A stretch of DNA of 64,000 nt from DASRDU01 sp035560235 (GTDB lineage Bacteria; Acidobacteriota; Blastocatellia; RBC074): contig DATMAG010000009.1 in assembly GCA_035560235.1 (NCBI GenBank), positions 8,624 through 72,623 on the forward strand. The letters are read 5' to 3'. The notes beneath the pieces are model-generated. The model saw nothing but the letters and a program-made list of their open reading frames with translations. It searched no databases and was not told the origin of the DNA. Below are positions 35,745 to 44,728 of this stretch, piece after piece (within the stretch, counting starts at the first letter, position 1; every line of letters starts with the position of its first letter). The position numbers and the translations under genes were made by a program.

Positions 35745-37826
35745 ATGCAGGGATCACTTCACAACAGGCTGTGGCAGACAGGGCTGATGCTGACGCTGCT
35801 GCTGTCGGTCTCGGCCCTGATCTATTCGCAGCGGCTCAATGTCGTGGCGTGGTCGGGTAAACTCGACAAGGCGCAGGTCAGACCCGGCGAAAAGGCAAAG
35901 CTGGTGCTGACGGCAAAGATTGATCCGGGCTGGCATCTGTATTCACTGACTCAGCCGCCGCCGCCGCGCGCGACAAAGATTGCCCTCGCTGATGGCGCGC
36001 CCTTCGTGATGGATGGCAACGCGCAGCAGTCAAAGCCGGTCAAAGCCTATGACCCGAACTTTCAGATTGAGACTGAAACGTTTGAAAACACCGCAACCTT
36101 TACCGTGCCGGTCAAGGCTGCGGCTGATGTGACTCCGGGGCCGCAGAAGCTGATTGCCAAAGTGACCTTTCAGGCCTGCGACGAGCATCAGTGCCTGCCG
36201 CCGCGAACCAGGGAAGTCGAGACTGAGGTGATGATTGTTGCGGCAGGTGCTGCCGTTGCGCCAGCGCAGACTGCGACTCCGAAAGCGGCTGCGTCCGTGA
36301 GCGTCAGTCCGGCTGCGACCGCTGCGCCGTCTGTGTCACCATCGGTTACGCCGACGGCAACTCCGGCGTCATCATCCTCTGTCAGCAGCACCGATTCATC
36401 AGGCGCTGCGCCGACATTGCCGGGCAGTGACACGCTCTCAGCGGCCAATGCTTCAGCGGAAAGGCTGAAGCAGAAGGGGCTGCTCGGTTATCTGTGGTTT
36501 GCGCTCGGGTTCGGGTTTCTGGCGCTGCTCACACCGTGCGTTTTTCCGATGATTCCGATCACGGTTTCATTTTTCACCAAGAAGGAGAATCAGACACGCG
36601 GGCAGGCCGTCGGGCAGGCGCTGATCTACTGTTTCGGCATCATCTTCACCTTTACTGGCCTGGGCATCCTGCTGACCCTGGTTGCCGGGCCGACGGCGAT
36701 CAACCGGCTCGCGGCGAATGCGTGGATGAATATCTTCCTGACGCTGCTGTTTGTCATCTTCGCGCTGAATCTGTTCGGGATGTTTGAAATCAGAGTTCCA
36801 TCAGGTCTGCTCTCGAAGCTCGATTCTTCGGTGCAGGGCGGGAGCGGAGTGGCGGCGACGCTGCTGATGGGCCTGACCTTTACGCTGACTTCATTCACCT
36901 GCACAGCGGCATTTGTCGGGACGGTGCTCGTTGCGGCGACACAGGGCGAACGAACGTGGGCGGCGCTCGGAATGCTGGCATTTTCGACCGCGTTTGCGCT
37001 GCCGTTCTTTCTGCTCGCGCTCTTTCCGAGCTGGCTCAAATCGCTGCCGAAATCGGGCGGGTGGCTCAACAGCGTGAAGGTCGTGATGGGTTTTCTCGAA
37101 CTCGCGGCGGCTTTCAAGTTCATCAGCAACGTGGATCTGGTCTGGGGCTGGAACACTGTTTCACGATCGCTCGTCCTGGCGGCGTGGATTGCGATTGCGA
37201 TAGTCACGGCGATCTACCTGCTCGGCAAATTCCAGTTGCCTTACGATTCGCCGGTCGAACGCCTGGGCGTGATGCGAATGCTCGTGAGTGTGCTGTTTCT
37301 CGGCGTGGCGTTCTACCTGCTGACCGGGCTGCTGGGCGCAAGGCTCGGCGAACTCGATTCGTTCCTGCCTCCGGCGCGTCCTGGTGAACTCGCCGGACTG
37401 GGTGGCGGAACAGTGGCGCAGTCAGGCGGATTGAAGTGGACAGAAAGTTACGATGAAGCGCTTGCGCAGGCGAAGGCACAGAACAAACCCGCTTTTTTGA
37501 ATTTCACCGGCGTGACCTGCACCAACTGCCGCTGGATGGAGACGAATATGTTTCCGCAGCCGGAAGTGAGAAAGGAACTGGAACGCTTCGTCCTGGCTGA
37601 GCTTTTTACTGATCGCGACACGCCTGAGCATGCCGCAGGCGACGAGCGCAATCAGCAGTTGCAGGAGAAACAGTTCGGCACAGTTGCCCTGCCGCTCTAT
37701 GTCATCGTCGGCCCGGACGGCAGGGAGATCACCAAATTTCCAGGCCTCACGCGCGACCCGAAGGAGTTCATCCGCTTTTTGCAGGCAGGCGCGGGACAAT
37801 TCGCGCAGGTGGCGCAGAAGCAGTAG
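35745..37826 (+). CDS. dsbD: thiol:disulfide interchange protein, DsbD family
   Basis: 693 residues from ATG 35745, which has AAGGAA eight bases upstream. It starts with a signal segment (LMLTLLLSVSALIYS). The N-terminal DsbD-alpha domain (30-165) includes FQACDEHQCLPP with its cysteine pair. A Pro/Thr/Ser/Ala-rich linker comes next. The membrane domain has eight predicted helices with the two redox cysteines (LLTPCVFPMIPIT and TSFTCTAAFVG). The C-terminal thioredoxin-like domain has the CTNC motif (GVTCTNCRWMETNMF). DsbD moves electrons from cytoplasmic thioredoxin to periplasmic reductases and cytochrome c maturation. Confidence 0.94.
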   Translation: MQGSLHNRLWQTGLMLTLLLSVSALIYSQRLNVVAWSGKLDKAQVRPGEKAKLVLTAKIDPGWHLYSLTQPPPPRATKIALADGAPFVMDGNAQQSKPVKAYDPNFQIETETFENTATFTVPVKAAADVTPGPQKLIAKVTFQACDEHQCLPPRTREVETEVMIVAAGAAVAPAQTATPKAAASVSVSPAATAAPSVSPSVTPTATPASSSSVSSTDSSGAAPTLPGSDTLSAANASAERLKQKGLLGYLWFALGFGFLALLTPCVFPMIPITVSFFTKKENQTRGQAVGQALIYCFGIIFTFTGLGILLTLVAGPTAINRLAANAWMNIFLTLLFVIFALNLFGMFEIRVPSGLLSKLDSSVQGGSGVAATLLMGLTFTLTSFTCTAAFVGTVLVAATQGERTWAALGMLAFSTAFALPFFLLALFPSWLKSLPKSGGWLNSVKVVMGFLELAAAFKFISNVDLVWGWNTVSRSLVLAAWIAIAIVTAIYLLGKFQLPYDSPVERLGVMRMLVSVLFLGVAFYLLTGLLGARLGELDSFLPPARPGELAGLGGGTVAQSGGLKWTESYDEALAQAKAQNKPAFLNFTGVTCTNCRWMETNMFPQPEVRKELERFVLAELFTDRDTPEHAAGDERNQQLQEKQFGTVALPLYVIVGPDGREITKFPGLTRDPKEFIRFLQAGAGQFAQVAQKQ

Positions 37827-37861
37827 CCGCAGTTTCCCCGTTTGATTGAAGGAGTCTGTGT

Positions 37862-38533
37862 ATGTCAGCAGTGGCGACAAGTTATCTCGAACTGGTCGAA
37901 AAGCTTCCGCCGAACAGCGTGCTGATCCTGAACAATGTTCCGTGGGATGATTATGAAAACCTGCTGGAAGAACGCGAGGGGCAGCGACGTGTGCGGATCA
38001 CCTATGACAGGGGAAAACTGGAAATCATGACGCTCTCGGCTGAACACGAAGGCTTCAAGTCACTTTTGGCACATCTGGTTGCAATTCTGGCTGAAGAGAT
38101 GAATCAGGTACTGATCGGGCGCGGCTCAGTCACGCTCAGACGTGAACTGACAGACAGCGGCGTCGAACCAGATGACTGCTATTACATTCGACACGCCGCA
38201 GAGATTCGGGGAAAAAAGCGCATTGATCTTAAGAATGACCCGCCACCTGATCTGGTCATAGAGGTTGATGTGGCAAGTCCTTCGCTCAACAAGCTGCCAC
38301 TCTATGCCGCACTGGGCGTGCCGGAAGTCTGGCGGTTGAAGGGTGATGATCTGAAATTCTATCGTCTGGTGGAGGGTGAATATCTTGAACTGGCAGCCAG
38401 CGATCTGTTTCCATTCCTGCCTCCATCCGTTCTGATGGATTATCTGCGGCTCGGTGACAGTGAAGACATTATTGTCATGAATCGAGCCTTCCGCGAATGG
38501 GTCAGGCAGCATCGCCCTGCCGGACAGGCCTGA
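37862..38533 (+). CDS. Uma2 family endonuclease (DUF820)
   Basis: 223 residues. A GAAGGAG lies ten bases upstream of ATG 37862. Uma2/DUF820 proteins have a PD-(D/E)XK nuclease fold. Here the core reads GVEPDDCYYIRH, then PPPDLVIEVDVASPS (Asp and Glu-x-Asp) and LPLYAALGVPEVWRL. The N-terminal part (YENLLEEREGQRRVRITYDRGKLEIM) is also typical. Such proteins often occur as many paralogues in cyanobacteria and Acidobacteriota; their physiological role is not established. Confidence 0.92.
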   Translation: MSAVATSYLELVEKLPPNSVLILNNVPWDDYENLLEEREGQRRVRITYDRGKLEIMTLSAEHEGFKSLLAHLVAILAEEMNQVLIGRGSVTLRRELTDSGVEPDDCYYIRHAAEIRGKKRIDLKNDPPPDLVIEVDVASPSLNKLPLYAALGVPEVWRLKGDDLKFYRLVEGEYLELAASDLFPFLPPSVLMDYLRLGDSEDIIVMNRAFREWVRQHRPAGQA

Positions 38534-38538
38534 GAGGT

Positions 38539-39633
38539 TCAGCCCACGATCAGCCGGTTCTTGCCCTGCTTCTTGGCCTGATAGAGCGCGGTGTCGGCGC
38601 GGGAGATCAGAGTTTCGACGCTGTCGTCTGATCTGAACTGCGTGAGGCCGCAACTGAGCGTGAAGGTAATCTCCTTCGTCAGCCCGAGCGAGGGAAAGCT
38701 GAACGGGGTCCGGGACAGGTTTTCCAGCAGGTAGTTGAAACGCGGCATTGAAAGCGCTGCCCGCGAGCCGATGTGAAGGACGACGAACTCCTCGCCGCCG
38801 TAACGCGCCACGAAATCGTTGCTGCGCGTCGCCTCTTTCAGCGCTCTGGCCGTGGCGATGATGACCTGGTCGCCGACCTGGTGGCCGTACTGGTCGTTGA
38901 TCAGCTTGAAATTGTCAATGTCGAACATCGCGAGCACGAAGGGCTGTGAACGCGAGACGAGTTCTCTGAGTTTCAGATCCAGCGTGGCGCGATTGTAAAT
39001 GCCTGTCAGCCCGTCAGTCGCCGCCTGCTGTTCGACCACCTGCAATCTGGATTGCAGGGCGCTGATTCGCCGGTCGAACTCCGCAGCCTGCGCCTGATCC
39101 AGACGCTGCTTTTCCTGAATCGTGCTTTGCAGATTGGTGACCTCCTCGCGGAGCCGCAGCTTCAGGTCACGGATGTCGCTCAGGTCGCAGTAGCTGTTGA
39201 GCCGCGCATTGCTTTGCGCCAGCGTGGCGTTGAAATTCTGATTGTCACGATTGATCGTCTGCACCGCCGTCATCAGGATTTCGATCAGATCGCGGAATTC
39301 CTGATCGCGTTCGTGCAGGTGGCGTCGCCAGTACTCAAAAAAATCCTCGCTCGCCCGCATGCAGGTGTTGCGTAAATTGTTGAGCCGCGCCGGATCGTTC
39401 TCGCTCGTCACATCGGCACCGAACCGGCCCAGCCGGTTGCAGAACTCCTGACTGTCCCGCGGTTCAGTCTGAGTGGCGATAAAGCTGACCAGTTTGAGCA
39501 GATCGGTGACAAAATCCGTCAGCACCCGGCTGCGTGCAGCCTGATCCGGCCCGGCGGGTTTGACAGCTGCAGGATTGAAATTTGGATTGACGATCTTCAC
39601 GCTGTTAGTCCAGCAACCAGGGCGACCTGTCAC
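38539..39633 (-). CDS. diguanylate cyclase (GGDEF) with helical sensor region
   Basis: 364 residues from ATG 39633; GTG 39600 is an alternative and neither has a strong ribosome site. Residues 1-150 are helical with no membrane segment (VTDLLKLVSFIATQTEPRD). A coiled coil (LKLRLREEVTNLQSTIQEKQ) leads into the GGDEF domain: DGLTGIYNRATLD, FDIDNFKLINDQYGHQVGD and ARYGGEEFVVL. The active-site GGEEF motif is intact, so it should make c-di-GMP in the cytoplasm. I see no RxxD inhibitory site five residues before GGEEF. It is convergent with the Uma2 gene, five bases apart. Confidence 0.92.
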   Translation of the reverse strand: MTGRPGCWTNSVKIVNPNFNPAAVKPAGPDQAARSRVLTDFVTDLLKLVSFIATQTEPRDSQEFCNRLGRFGADVTSENDPARLNNLRNTCMRASEDFFEYWRRHLHERDQEFRDLIEILMTAVQTINRDNQNFNATLAQSNARLNSYCDLSDIRDLKLRLREEVTNLQSTIQEKQRLDQAQAAEFDRRISALQSRLQVVEQQAATDGLTGIYNRATLDLKLRELVSRSQPFVLAMFDIDNFKLINDQYGHQVGDQVIIATARALKEATRSNDFVARYGGEEFVVLHIGSRAALSMPRFNYLLENLSRTPFSFPSLGLTKEITFTLSCGLTQFRSDDSVETLISRADTALYQAKKQGKNRLIVG

Positions 39634-39706
39634 GCTTATCGGCTGGCAGGACGCTGACTTTAAGATATTTTTTCAGTGAACTTCGTGTCCGGAGTCTGAA
39701 AGCAGA

Positions 39707-41923
39707 ATGAAACAGAAAATCTGTGTGCTGGCGGCCCTTTCCGGTCTGGCGATTCTCTTCAACCTGTCAGTCGCCACTGCGGTGACAAACTGGCGCTCAC
39801 CGGCGGCGAGCCGGACTCCTGGAAGCAAAGCCTCGGCCTGGCTGCTCGCTCACACAGCTCAGGGCGAAGAGGCTGAATTCCTGGTGATTCTGGCCGATCA
39901 GGCTGACCTGAGCGCCGCCGCTGCGCTGGAATCAAAGACGGAAAAAGCCGCTTTCGTTCGCAACGCGCTGTGGCAGAACGCCGAGCGTTCACAGGCCTCG
40001 CTGCGGCAGTGGCTGGCAGGTCGCGGCATCGAACATCGCGCCTTTTACATCGTCAATGCGATTCTGGTGAAGGGCAATCGCGCTTTGCTTGAAGAACTCG
40101 CCGCCCGCCCCGACGTGCTGCGCATCGAAGCCAATCCGCACATCAGAAACGACCTGCCGAAACCGCAGATGATGACTGCGCAGGCACCGGAAGGCGTAAC
40201 CTCAATTGAAACCGGCATCAGTTTCACGCGCGCTCCCGAAGTCTGGGCGCTCGGGTTTACCGGCCAGGGCATAGTCATTGCCAGCGCCGACACAGGCGTT
40301 GAATGGGATCATCCCGCTCTTAAAGCCCACTACCGCGGCTGGAACGGCAGCGCCGCGAATCACAATTACAACTGGCACGACAGCATTCACACGGGCGGCG
40401 GCGTCTGCGGCCCTGATTCGCTGACGCCGTGCGATGACAGCAATCACGGCACACACACCACCGGCACTGCCGTCGGCGATGACGGGCAGGGCAATCAGAT
40501 CGGGATGGCTCCGGGGGCAAAATTCATCGCCTGTCGCAATATGGATCGGGGCGATGGCACCCCGGCGCGTTACCTTGAATGCATGGAATTCTTTCTCGCG
40601 CCCTATCCGGTCGGCGGCACTCCGGCGCAGGGCGATTCATCGAAAGCGCCCGATGTCAGCATCAATTCGTGGGGGTGCCCGCGCAGCGAGGGCTGCGAGC
40701 CGCTGACTTTGCAGGCCGCGATTGAAGCGCAGCGCGCCGCCGGAATAATGACTGTCGTGGCCGCAGGCAATGCCGGACCGAACTGCGCGACTGTGGGCGA
40801 TCCGCCGTCGTTTTATGATGCCTCGTATTCGGTCGGCGCGCTCGATCCGGCGACCGGCAACATTGCGAGTTTCAGCAGTCGCGGCCCGGCTGCGGCAGAC
40901 GGCAGCAATCGCGTCAAACCTGACATCACCGCGCCGGGCGTGCGAACGCGCTCGTCGGTGCGCGGCGCGACGTATGCGAACTTTCAGGGAACTTCGATGG
41001 CGACGCCGCACGTGGCCGGAGCGGTCGCGCTGCTCTGGTCAGCAGTTCCCGCGCTGCGCCGTCAGATCGGACTGACCGAAAACATCCTGAACGAATCAGC
41101 CGTGAAGGTGGCTTCAACGCTCTGCGATGCGACTGGCGCGCCGCCGAATAACGTTTACGGCTTCGGTCGGCTGGACATCAAAGCCGCCGTTGACCTGGCG
41201 CGTTCAAGAACGATTGCGAATGTTTCGGCGGCGAGTTACAGCAATTCAGAACTCGCCAGCGAATCAATCGTCGCCGCGTTCGGTTCAGGCCTGGCGACTT
41301 CAACTGAGAGCGCAACCGGGCAGCCGCTGCCGGTCGCGCTCGGCGGCACTGTAGTCAAAGTGCGCGACAGCGCGGGCGCAGAGCAGACCGCGCCGCTCTT
41401 TTTCGTTTCGCCAACCCAGGTCAATTTCGAACTGCCGCCAGCCCTGGCCGCAGGCCCGGCGCTCGTGACAATCACCAGTCAGAACGGCACTGTGAATTTC
41501 GGTTCAACTCTGATCTCTTCAGTCGCACCGGGCCTCTTTTCAGCCAGTGCGAGCGGCAGCGGACTTGCGGCAGCTCTGGTTCAGCGAGTTCATAACAGTG
41601 TGGCGCAGCCCTTCGAGCCGGTCGCGGAGTTCGTCGGCACGCAGTACGTCGCCCGCCCGATTGACCTCGGCCCCGCAGACGATCAGGTCTTCCTGATCCT
41701 CTTTGGCACAGGCCTTCGCTTCAATAACGGACTGTCATCAGTGACGGCAAAAATCGGCGGGCTTGACGCGCAGGTGACCTTTGCCGGAGCGCAGGGCGGT
41801 TTCACCGGTCTCGATCAGGTCAACATCCTGCTGCCGCGCGCGCTGGCCGGACGCGGCGATGTTGACGTGGCTCTGACGGTGAATGGAAAGGCGGCGAACA
41901 CAGTCAGCGTGAATATCAAATAA
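39707..41923 (+). CDS. secreted subtilisin-like serine protease with Solibacter-type C-terminal domain
   Basis: 738 residues. A signal peptide (VLAALSGLAILFNLSVATA) is followed by an I9-like propeptide (about 50-145, EAEFLVILADQADL). The S8 catalytic domain has Asp195 (ASADTGVEWDHPAL), His247 (DSNHGTHTTGTAVGD) and Ser430 (GTSMATPHVAGAVAL), all intact. From about 510 a domain matching the Solibacter-type C-terminal domain (TIGR03437-like) follows: VSAASYSNSELASESIVAAF, PTQVNFELPPALAAGPALV and LDQVNILLPRALAGRGDVDV. That domain is nearly restricted to Acidobacteriota, which supports the host assignment. It probably works outside the cell or at the surface. Confidence 0.93.
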   Translation: MKQKICVLAALSGLAILFNLSVATAVTNWRSPAASRTPGSKASAWLLAHTAQGEEAEFLVILADQADLSAAAALESKTEKAAFVRNALWQNAERSQASLRQWLAGRGIEHRAFYIVNAILVKGNRALLEELAARPDVLRIEANPHIRNDLPKPQMMTAQAPEGVTSIETGISFTRAPEVWALGFTGQGIVIASADTGVEWDHPALKAHYRGWNGSAANHNYNWHDSIHTGGGVCGPDSLTPCDDSNHGTHTTGTAVGDDGQGNQIGMAPGAKFIACRNMDRGDGTPARYLECMEFFLAPYPVGGTPAQGDSSKAPDVSINSWGCPRSEGCEPLTLQAAIEAQRAAGIMTVVAAGNAGPNCATVGDPPSFYDASYSVGALDPATGNIASFSSRGPAAADGSNRVKPDITAPGVRTRSSVRGATYANFQGTSMATPHVAGAVALLWSAVPALRRQIGLTENILNESAVKVASTLCDATGAPPNNVYGFGRLDIKAAVDLARSRTIANVSAASYSNSELASESIVAAFGSGLATSTESATGQPLPVALGGTVVKVRDSAGAEQTAPLFFVSPTQVNFELPPALAAGPALVTITSQNGTVNFGSTLISSVAPGLFSASASGSGLAAALVQRVHNSVAQPFEPVAEFVGTQYVARPIDLGPADDQVFLILFGTGLRFNNGLSSVTAKIGGLDAQVTFAGAQGGFTGLDQVNILLPRALAGRGDVDVALTVNGKAANTVSVNIK

Positions 41924-41931
41924 AACATCCA

Positions 41932-42024
41932 GTGAATTTCACCAGAACACAGCAACTCGGCGCACTGCTGTTGCTCGCACTGCTGCTTGTCATCGCAGGT
42001 TACCGCCTGCTGCATACGCTCTGA
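41932..42024 (+). CDS. possible 30-residue single-helix membrane peptide
   Basis: A GTG-started frame of 31 codons just after the protease stop and before the end of the convergent ADOP gene. It encodes MNFTRTQQLG, then ALLLLALLLVIAGYRLL and a short tail, a clean transmembrane helix with a polar N-terminus. There is no Shine-Dalgarno sequence. It could equally be a remnant of a larger membrane-anchored protein. Support is only hydrophobicity and position. Confidence 0.3.
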   Translation: MNFTRTQQLGALLLLALLLVIAGYRLLHTL

Positions 42025-42040
42025 CTTTCAGTCCTGAGGA

Positions 42041-44467
42041 CTATTCGTCGCGCAGGGCGATCATCGGATCAACTCTGGTCGCTCGCTGCGCTGGCAGCCA
42101 GCACGCCAGCAGCGCGACGAGCGCCAGCAGCAGCGAGAGGCTGAAATAAGTCTGCCAGTCAGTAGCTGAGACTCCGAAAAGCAGGCTGCCCATCGCGCGG
42201 CCCAGGCCGTATGCGCCGAGCAGTCCGACGCCCATTCCGGCCATTGTCAGCCGCAGACCGTGGCCGATGACCAGCCTGAGAATTTCGCGTGAGTCAGCGC
42301 CGAGCGCCATTCTGATGCCGATTTCGTGCGTGCGCTGACTGACGGCATAGGACATCACTCCGTAAATCCCTGTCGTTGCCAGCAGCAGCGCAAAGACCGC
42401 CAGCACCGCCAGCACCGCGCCCGAAAATCTGTAATGCATAATTGAGCGGTCGCGCACCTGCGTCATTGTGCGAATGTCTGAAACCGGCTGATCGCGGTCA
42501 AGCGTCTGCACCTCGTGGCGCACAGCCTGCGCCAGGGCGAGTGGTTCCGTCTGCGTGCGCGCCACAATCACCATCGTCGCCCACGCGTCCTGCGTGTGCG
42601 GCACATAGAATTCCGGCGTGACAGGCTGATCCATTTCGTGCTTCACGTCGGCCACCACTCCGACGATCAGGAGCCAGGGATTTCGTTCAATCGGGCCGCT
42701 GTTGCGCAGGTGTTTGCCGAGCGCGCTGCCGCCGGGCCAGAACTTTCGTTCGAGCGCTTCATTGACGATCACTACCGGCTGCGAATCGGCTGTGTCAGCT
42801 TCAGTGAAGACGCGACCTTTGATCAGCCTGATGCCCATCGCTCTGAAATAATCGGGCGTGCAGACCCGGTAGCGTCCGATGAAATCCTGACCTGGTGGCG
42901 GATCGGGTATGCCTTCGACCAGGTAGCTGTTGGATGAGTTGCTCTGGCCGAGCGGAATGTAGTTGACCATTCCGGCGGCTTCGACTGCGGGCAGCGTTGA
43001 AAGCCGCTCCGCCAGTTGTCGGAAAAAGTCGCGGCGCTGCGGCTTATCCCTGTACTTCGCTGCAGGCAGCGTCAGTGTCATCGTCAGCACGCTGTCGGAA
43101 TTGAAACCAGGACTCGTGCTGAGCAGGTTCAGAAAGCCCTTCATCTGGAGTCCCGCGCCGATCAGCAGCACCAGCGAGAGCGCGATTTCAGCCACGACCA
43201 GCAGGCTGCGCAAACGGTGACGACCAGAGCCTGCCAGCGCTTTGCCGCCTCCTTCCCTGAGCGTTTCATTCAGATCGGGTTTCGATGCCTGCCACGCCGG
43301 AGCCAGCCCGAAGATGAGGCCGGTCAGCAGCGAGACTGCAAGCGTAAAGATCAGCACGCGCTCGTTGACGCCGAGCTGATTGAAGCCTGGCATATTCATC
43401 TGCGCATCGTCGGGCAGCGCGGCCTTCAATGCTTCGACTCCCCAGAGCGCCACCAGCAGTCCCGCCGCGCCGCCGGTCAGCCCCAGGATCGCGCTTTCAG
43501 TCAGCAGTTGCCGGATGATGCGCCAGCGGCTCGCGCCCATCGCCAGACGAACGGCAATCTCTCTCTGTCGCGCCGTCGCCCGCGCGAGCAGCAGGTTGGC
43601 GACGTTGGCGCACGCAATCAGCAGCACAAATCCGACCGCGCCCATCATTACCAGACTGGCCGCTTTGTACGACCGCACGGTGTCGGCCAGAATCGGCGTG
43701 ACCGACACGCCGCGCCCGGTGTTCGTGTTCGGATACTGCTCTGCGAGCCGCCGCGCAATCTCGTCAAGATCGCTCTGCGCCTGCGCCACAGTGACGCCGG
43801 GTTTCAGGCGCGCCACAGTCAGATAACCGTGCGAGCCGCGATTGCGCGCCAGTTCCGGCGTGATCGCGAGCGGAGCCATCACCTCGCCGCCGCGCGGAAA
43901 GTTCACATCCTGCGGCATCACTCCGACGATGGTGCGAGAGAGGCCATTGAGCGTAATCGTTTTGCCGACGATCTCCGGATCGCCGCCGAAACGCCGCTGC
44001 CACAGCCCATGACTGAGAATGGCAACGGCATCGCGGCCCGGCTGCTCCTCATCCGCAGTGAAGTTGCGGCCCAGCGCCGGTTTCACTCCGACCGCGTCAA
44101 GCAGATTGGCCGAAACGCGAAAGCCGCGAATGCGTTCGGGCGGTTCAATGCCGGTCAGATTCGCGCTCCACCAGGTATAGATCGCCAGATGCTCGAACGA
44201 CTGATTCTGCGCTTTCCAGTCCAGGTAATTGGCGATGGCGGTTTCATTGCGCTCGACGCCCTGACCCGGAACCCGCTCCCAGAGCGCTACGATGCGGTCG
44301 AGGTCATCAAACGGCAGCGGCCTGAGCAGAATCGCATTGAGCATGCTGAAGACAGCGCTGTTGGCTCCGATGCCGAGCGCCAGCGCCAGCACGGCAATGA
44401 CTGTGATGCCGGGTTTTTTCAGCAGCATCCTGAAGCCGAAACGAACGTCAGCGAGCAGCGTTCCCAT
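42041..44467 (-). CDS. ABC transporter permease, ADOP (duplicated orphan permease) type
   Basis: 808 residues. The MacB-type periplasmic domain and FtsX permease domains are duplicated in one chain, the layout known as acidobacterial duplicated orphan permease. Signatures: VLALALGIGANSAVFSMLNA with ILLRPLPF after the first helix, LLIACANVANLLLARATARQREIAVR, and near the end TTGIYGVMSYAVSQRTHEIGIRMALGA. A strong GGAGGTGTG precedes ATG 44467. No ATPase gene is adjacent, consistent with the orphan name. The likely role is efflux or mechanotransmission, with unknown substrate. It is divergent from a paralogue at 44729. Confidence 0.93.
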   Translation of the reverse strand: MGTLLADVRFGFRMLLKKPGITVIAVLALALGIGANSAVFSMLNAILLRPLPFDDLDRIVALWERVPGQGVERNETAIANYLDWKAQNQSFEHLAIYTWWSANLTGIEPPERIRGFRVSANLLDAVGVKPALGRNFTADEEQPGRDAVAILSHGLWQRRFGGDPEIVGKTITLNGLSRTIVGVMPQDVNFPRGGEVMAPLAITPELARNRGSHGYLTVARLKPGVTVAQAQSDLDEIARRLAEQYPNTNTGRGVSVTPILADTVRSYKAASLVMMGAVGFVLLIACANVANLLLARATARQREIAVRLAMGASRWRIIRQLLTESAILGLTGGAAGLLVALWGVEALKAALPDDAQMNMPGFNQLGVNERVLIFTLAVSLLTGLIFGLAPAWQASKPDLNETLREGGGKALAGSGRHRLRSLLVVAEIALSLVLLIGAGLQMKGFLNLLSTSPGFNSDSVLTMTLTLPAAKYRDKPQRRDFFRQLAERLSTLPAVEAAGMVNYIPLGQSNSSNSYLVEGIPDPPPGQDFIGRYRVCTPDYFRAMGIRLIKGRVFTEADTADSQPVVIVNEALERKFWPGGSALGKHLRNSGPIERNPWLLIVGVVADVKHEMDQPVTPEFYVPHTQDAWATMVIVARTQTEPLALAQAVRHEVQTLDRDQPVSDIRTMTQVRDRSIMHYRFSGAVLAVLAVFALLLATTGIYGVMSYAVSQRTHEIGIRMALGADSREILRLVIGHGLRLTMAGMGVGLLGAYGLGRAMGSLLFGVSATDWQTYFSLSLLLALVALLACWLPAQRATRVDPMIALRDE

Positions 44468-44728
44468 CGCACACCTCCATTTGAGCAGGCAGAGTACTGG
44501 CCTGAAACTGACAAACCGTATGCCATATTGATGTAATCGCTAAAGCCTTTGATCTGACAAAGCCACACTGCGAGAGACAACAAAAAGTGTTCGCTTCCGG
44601 GATCGTTCCTTCCCATAAACGGATAGTGACTGTTCAGCCTTTCACCCCGGCGCTCAGTTCATTTTGCTGAAACGCTGAACTTCATCCTGTCACTCACACC
44701 GGGAATCTGAATAACCGAAGGAGGAGTT
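44468..44728. promoter_or_regulatory. shared region between two divergent ADOP permease genes
   Basis: 261 bases that must hold the promoters of both genes. Ribosome sites are clear on both sides (GGAGGTG for the left gene, AAGGAGGAG for the right gene). I found no convincing -35/-10 pair and no long inverted repeat. A regulator acting on both genes would be expected here. Confidence 0.4.

Noticed and set aside
43016..44536. Open plus-strand frame of 506 codons
   Set aside because: It lies antisense to the ADOP permease gene and is Arg/Gln/His-rich, a typical mirror frame of GC-rich coding DNA.
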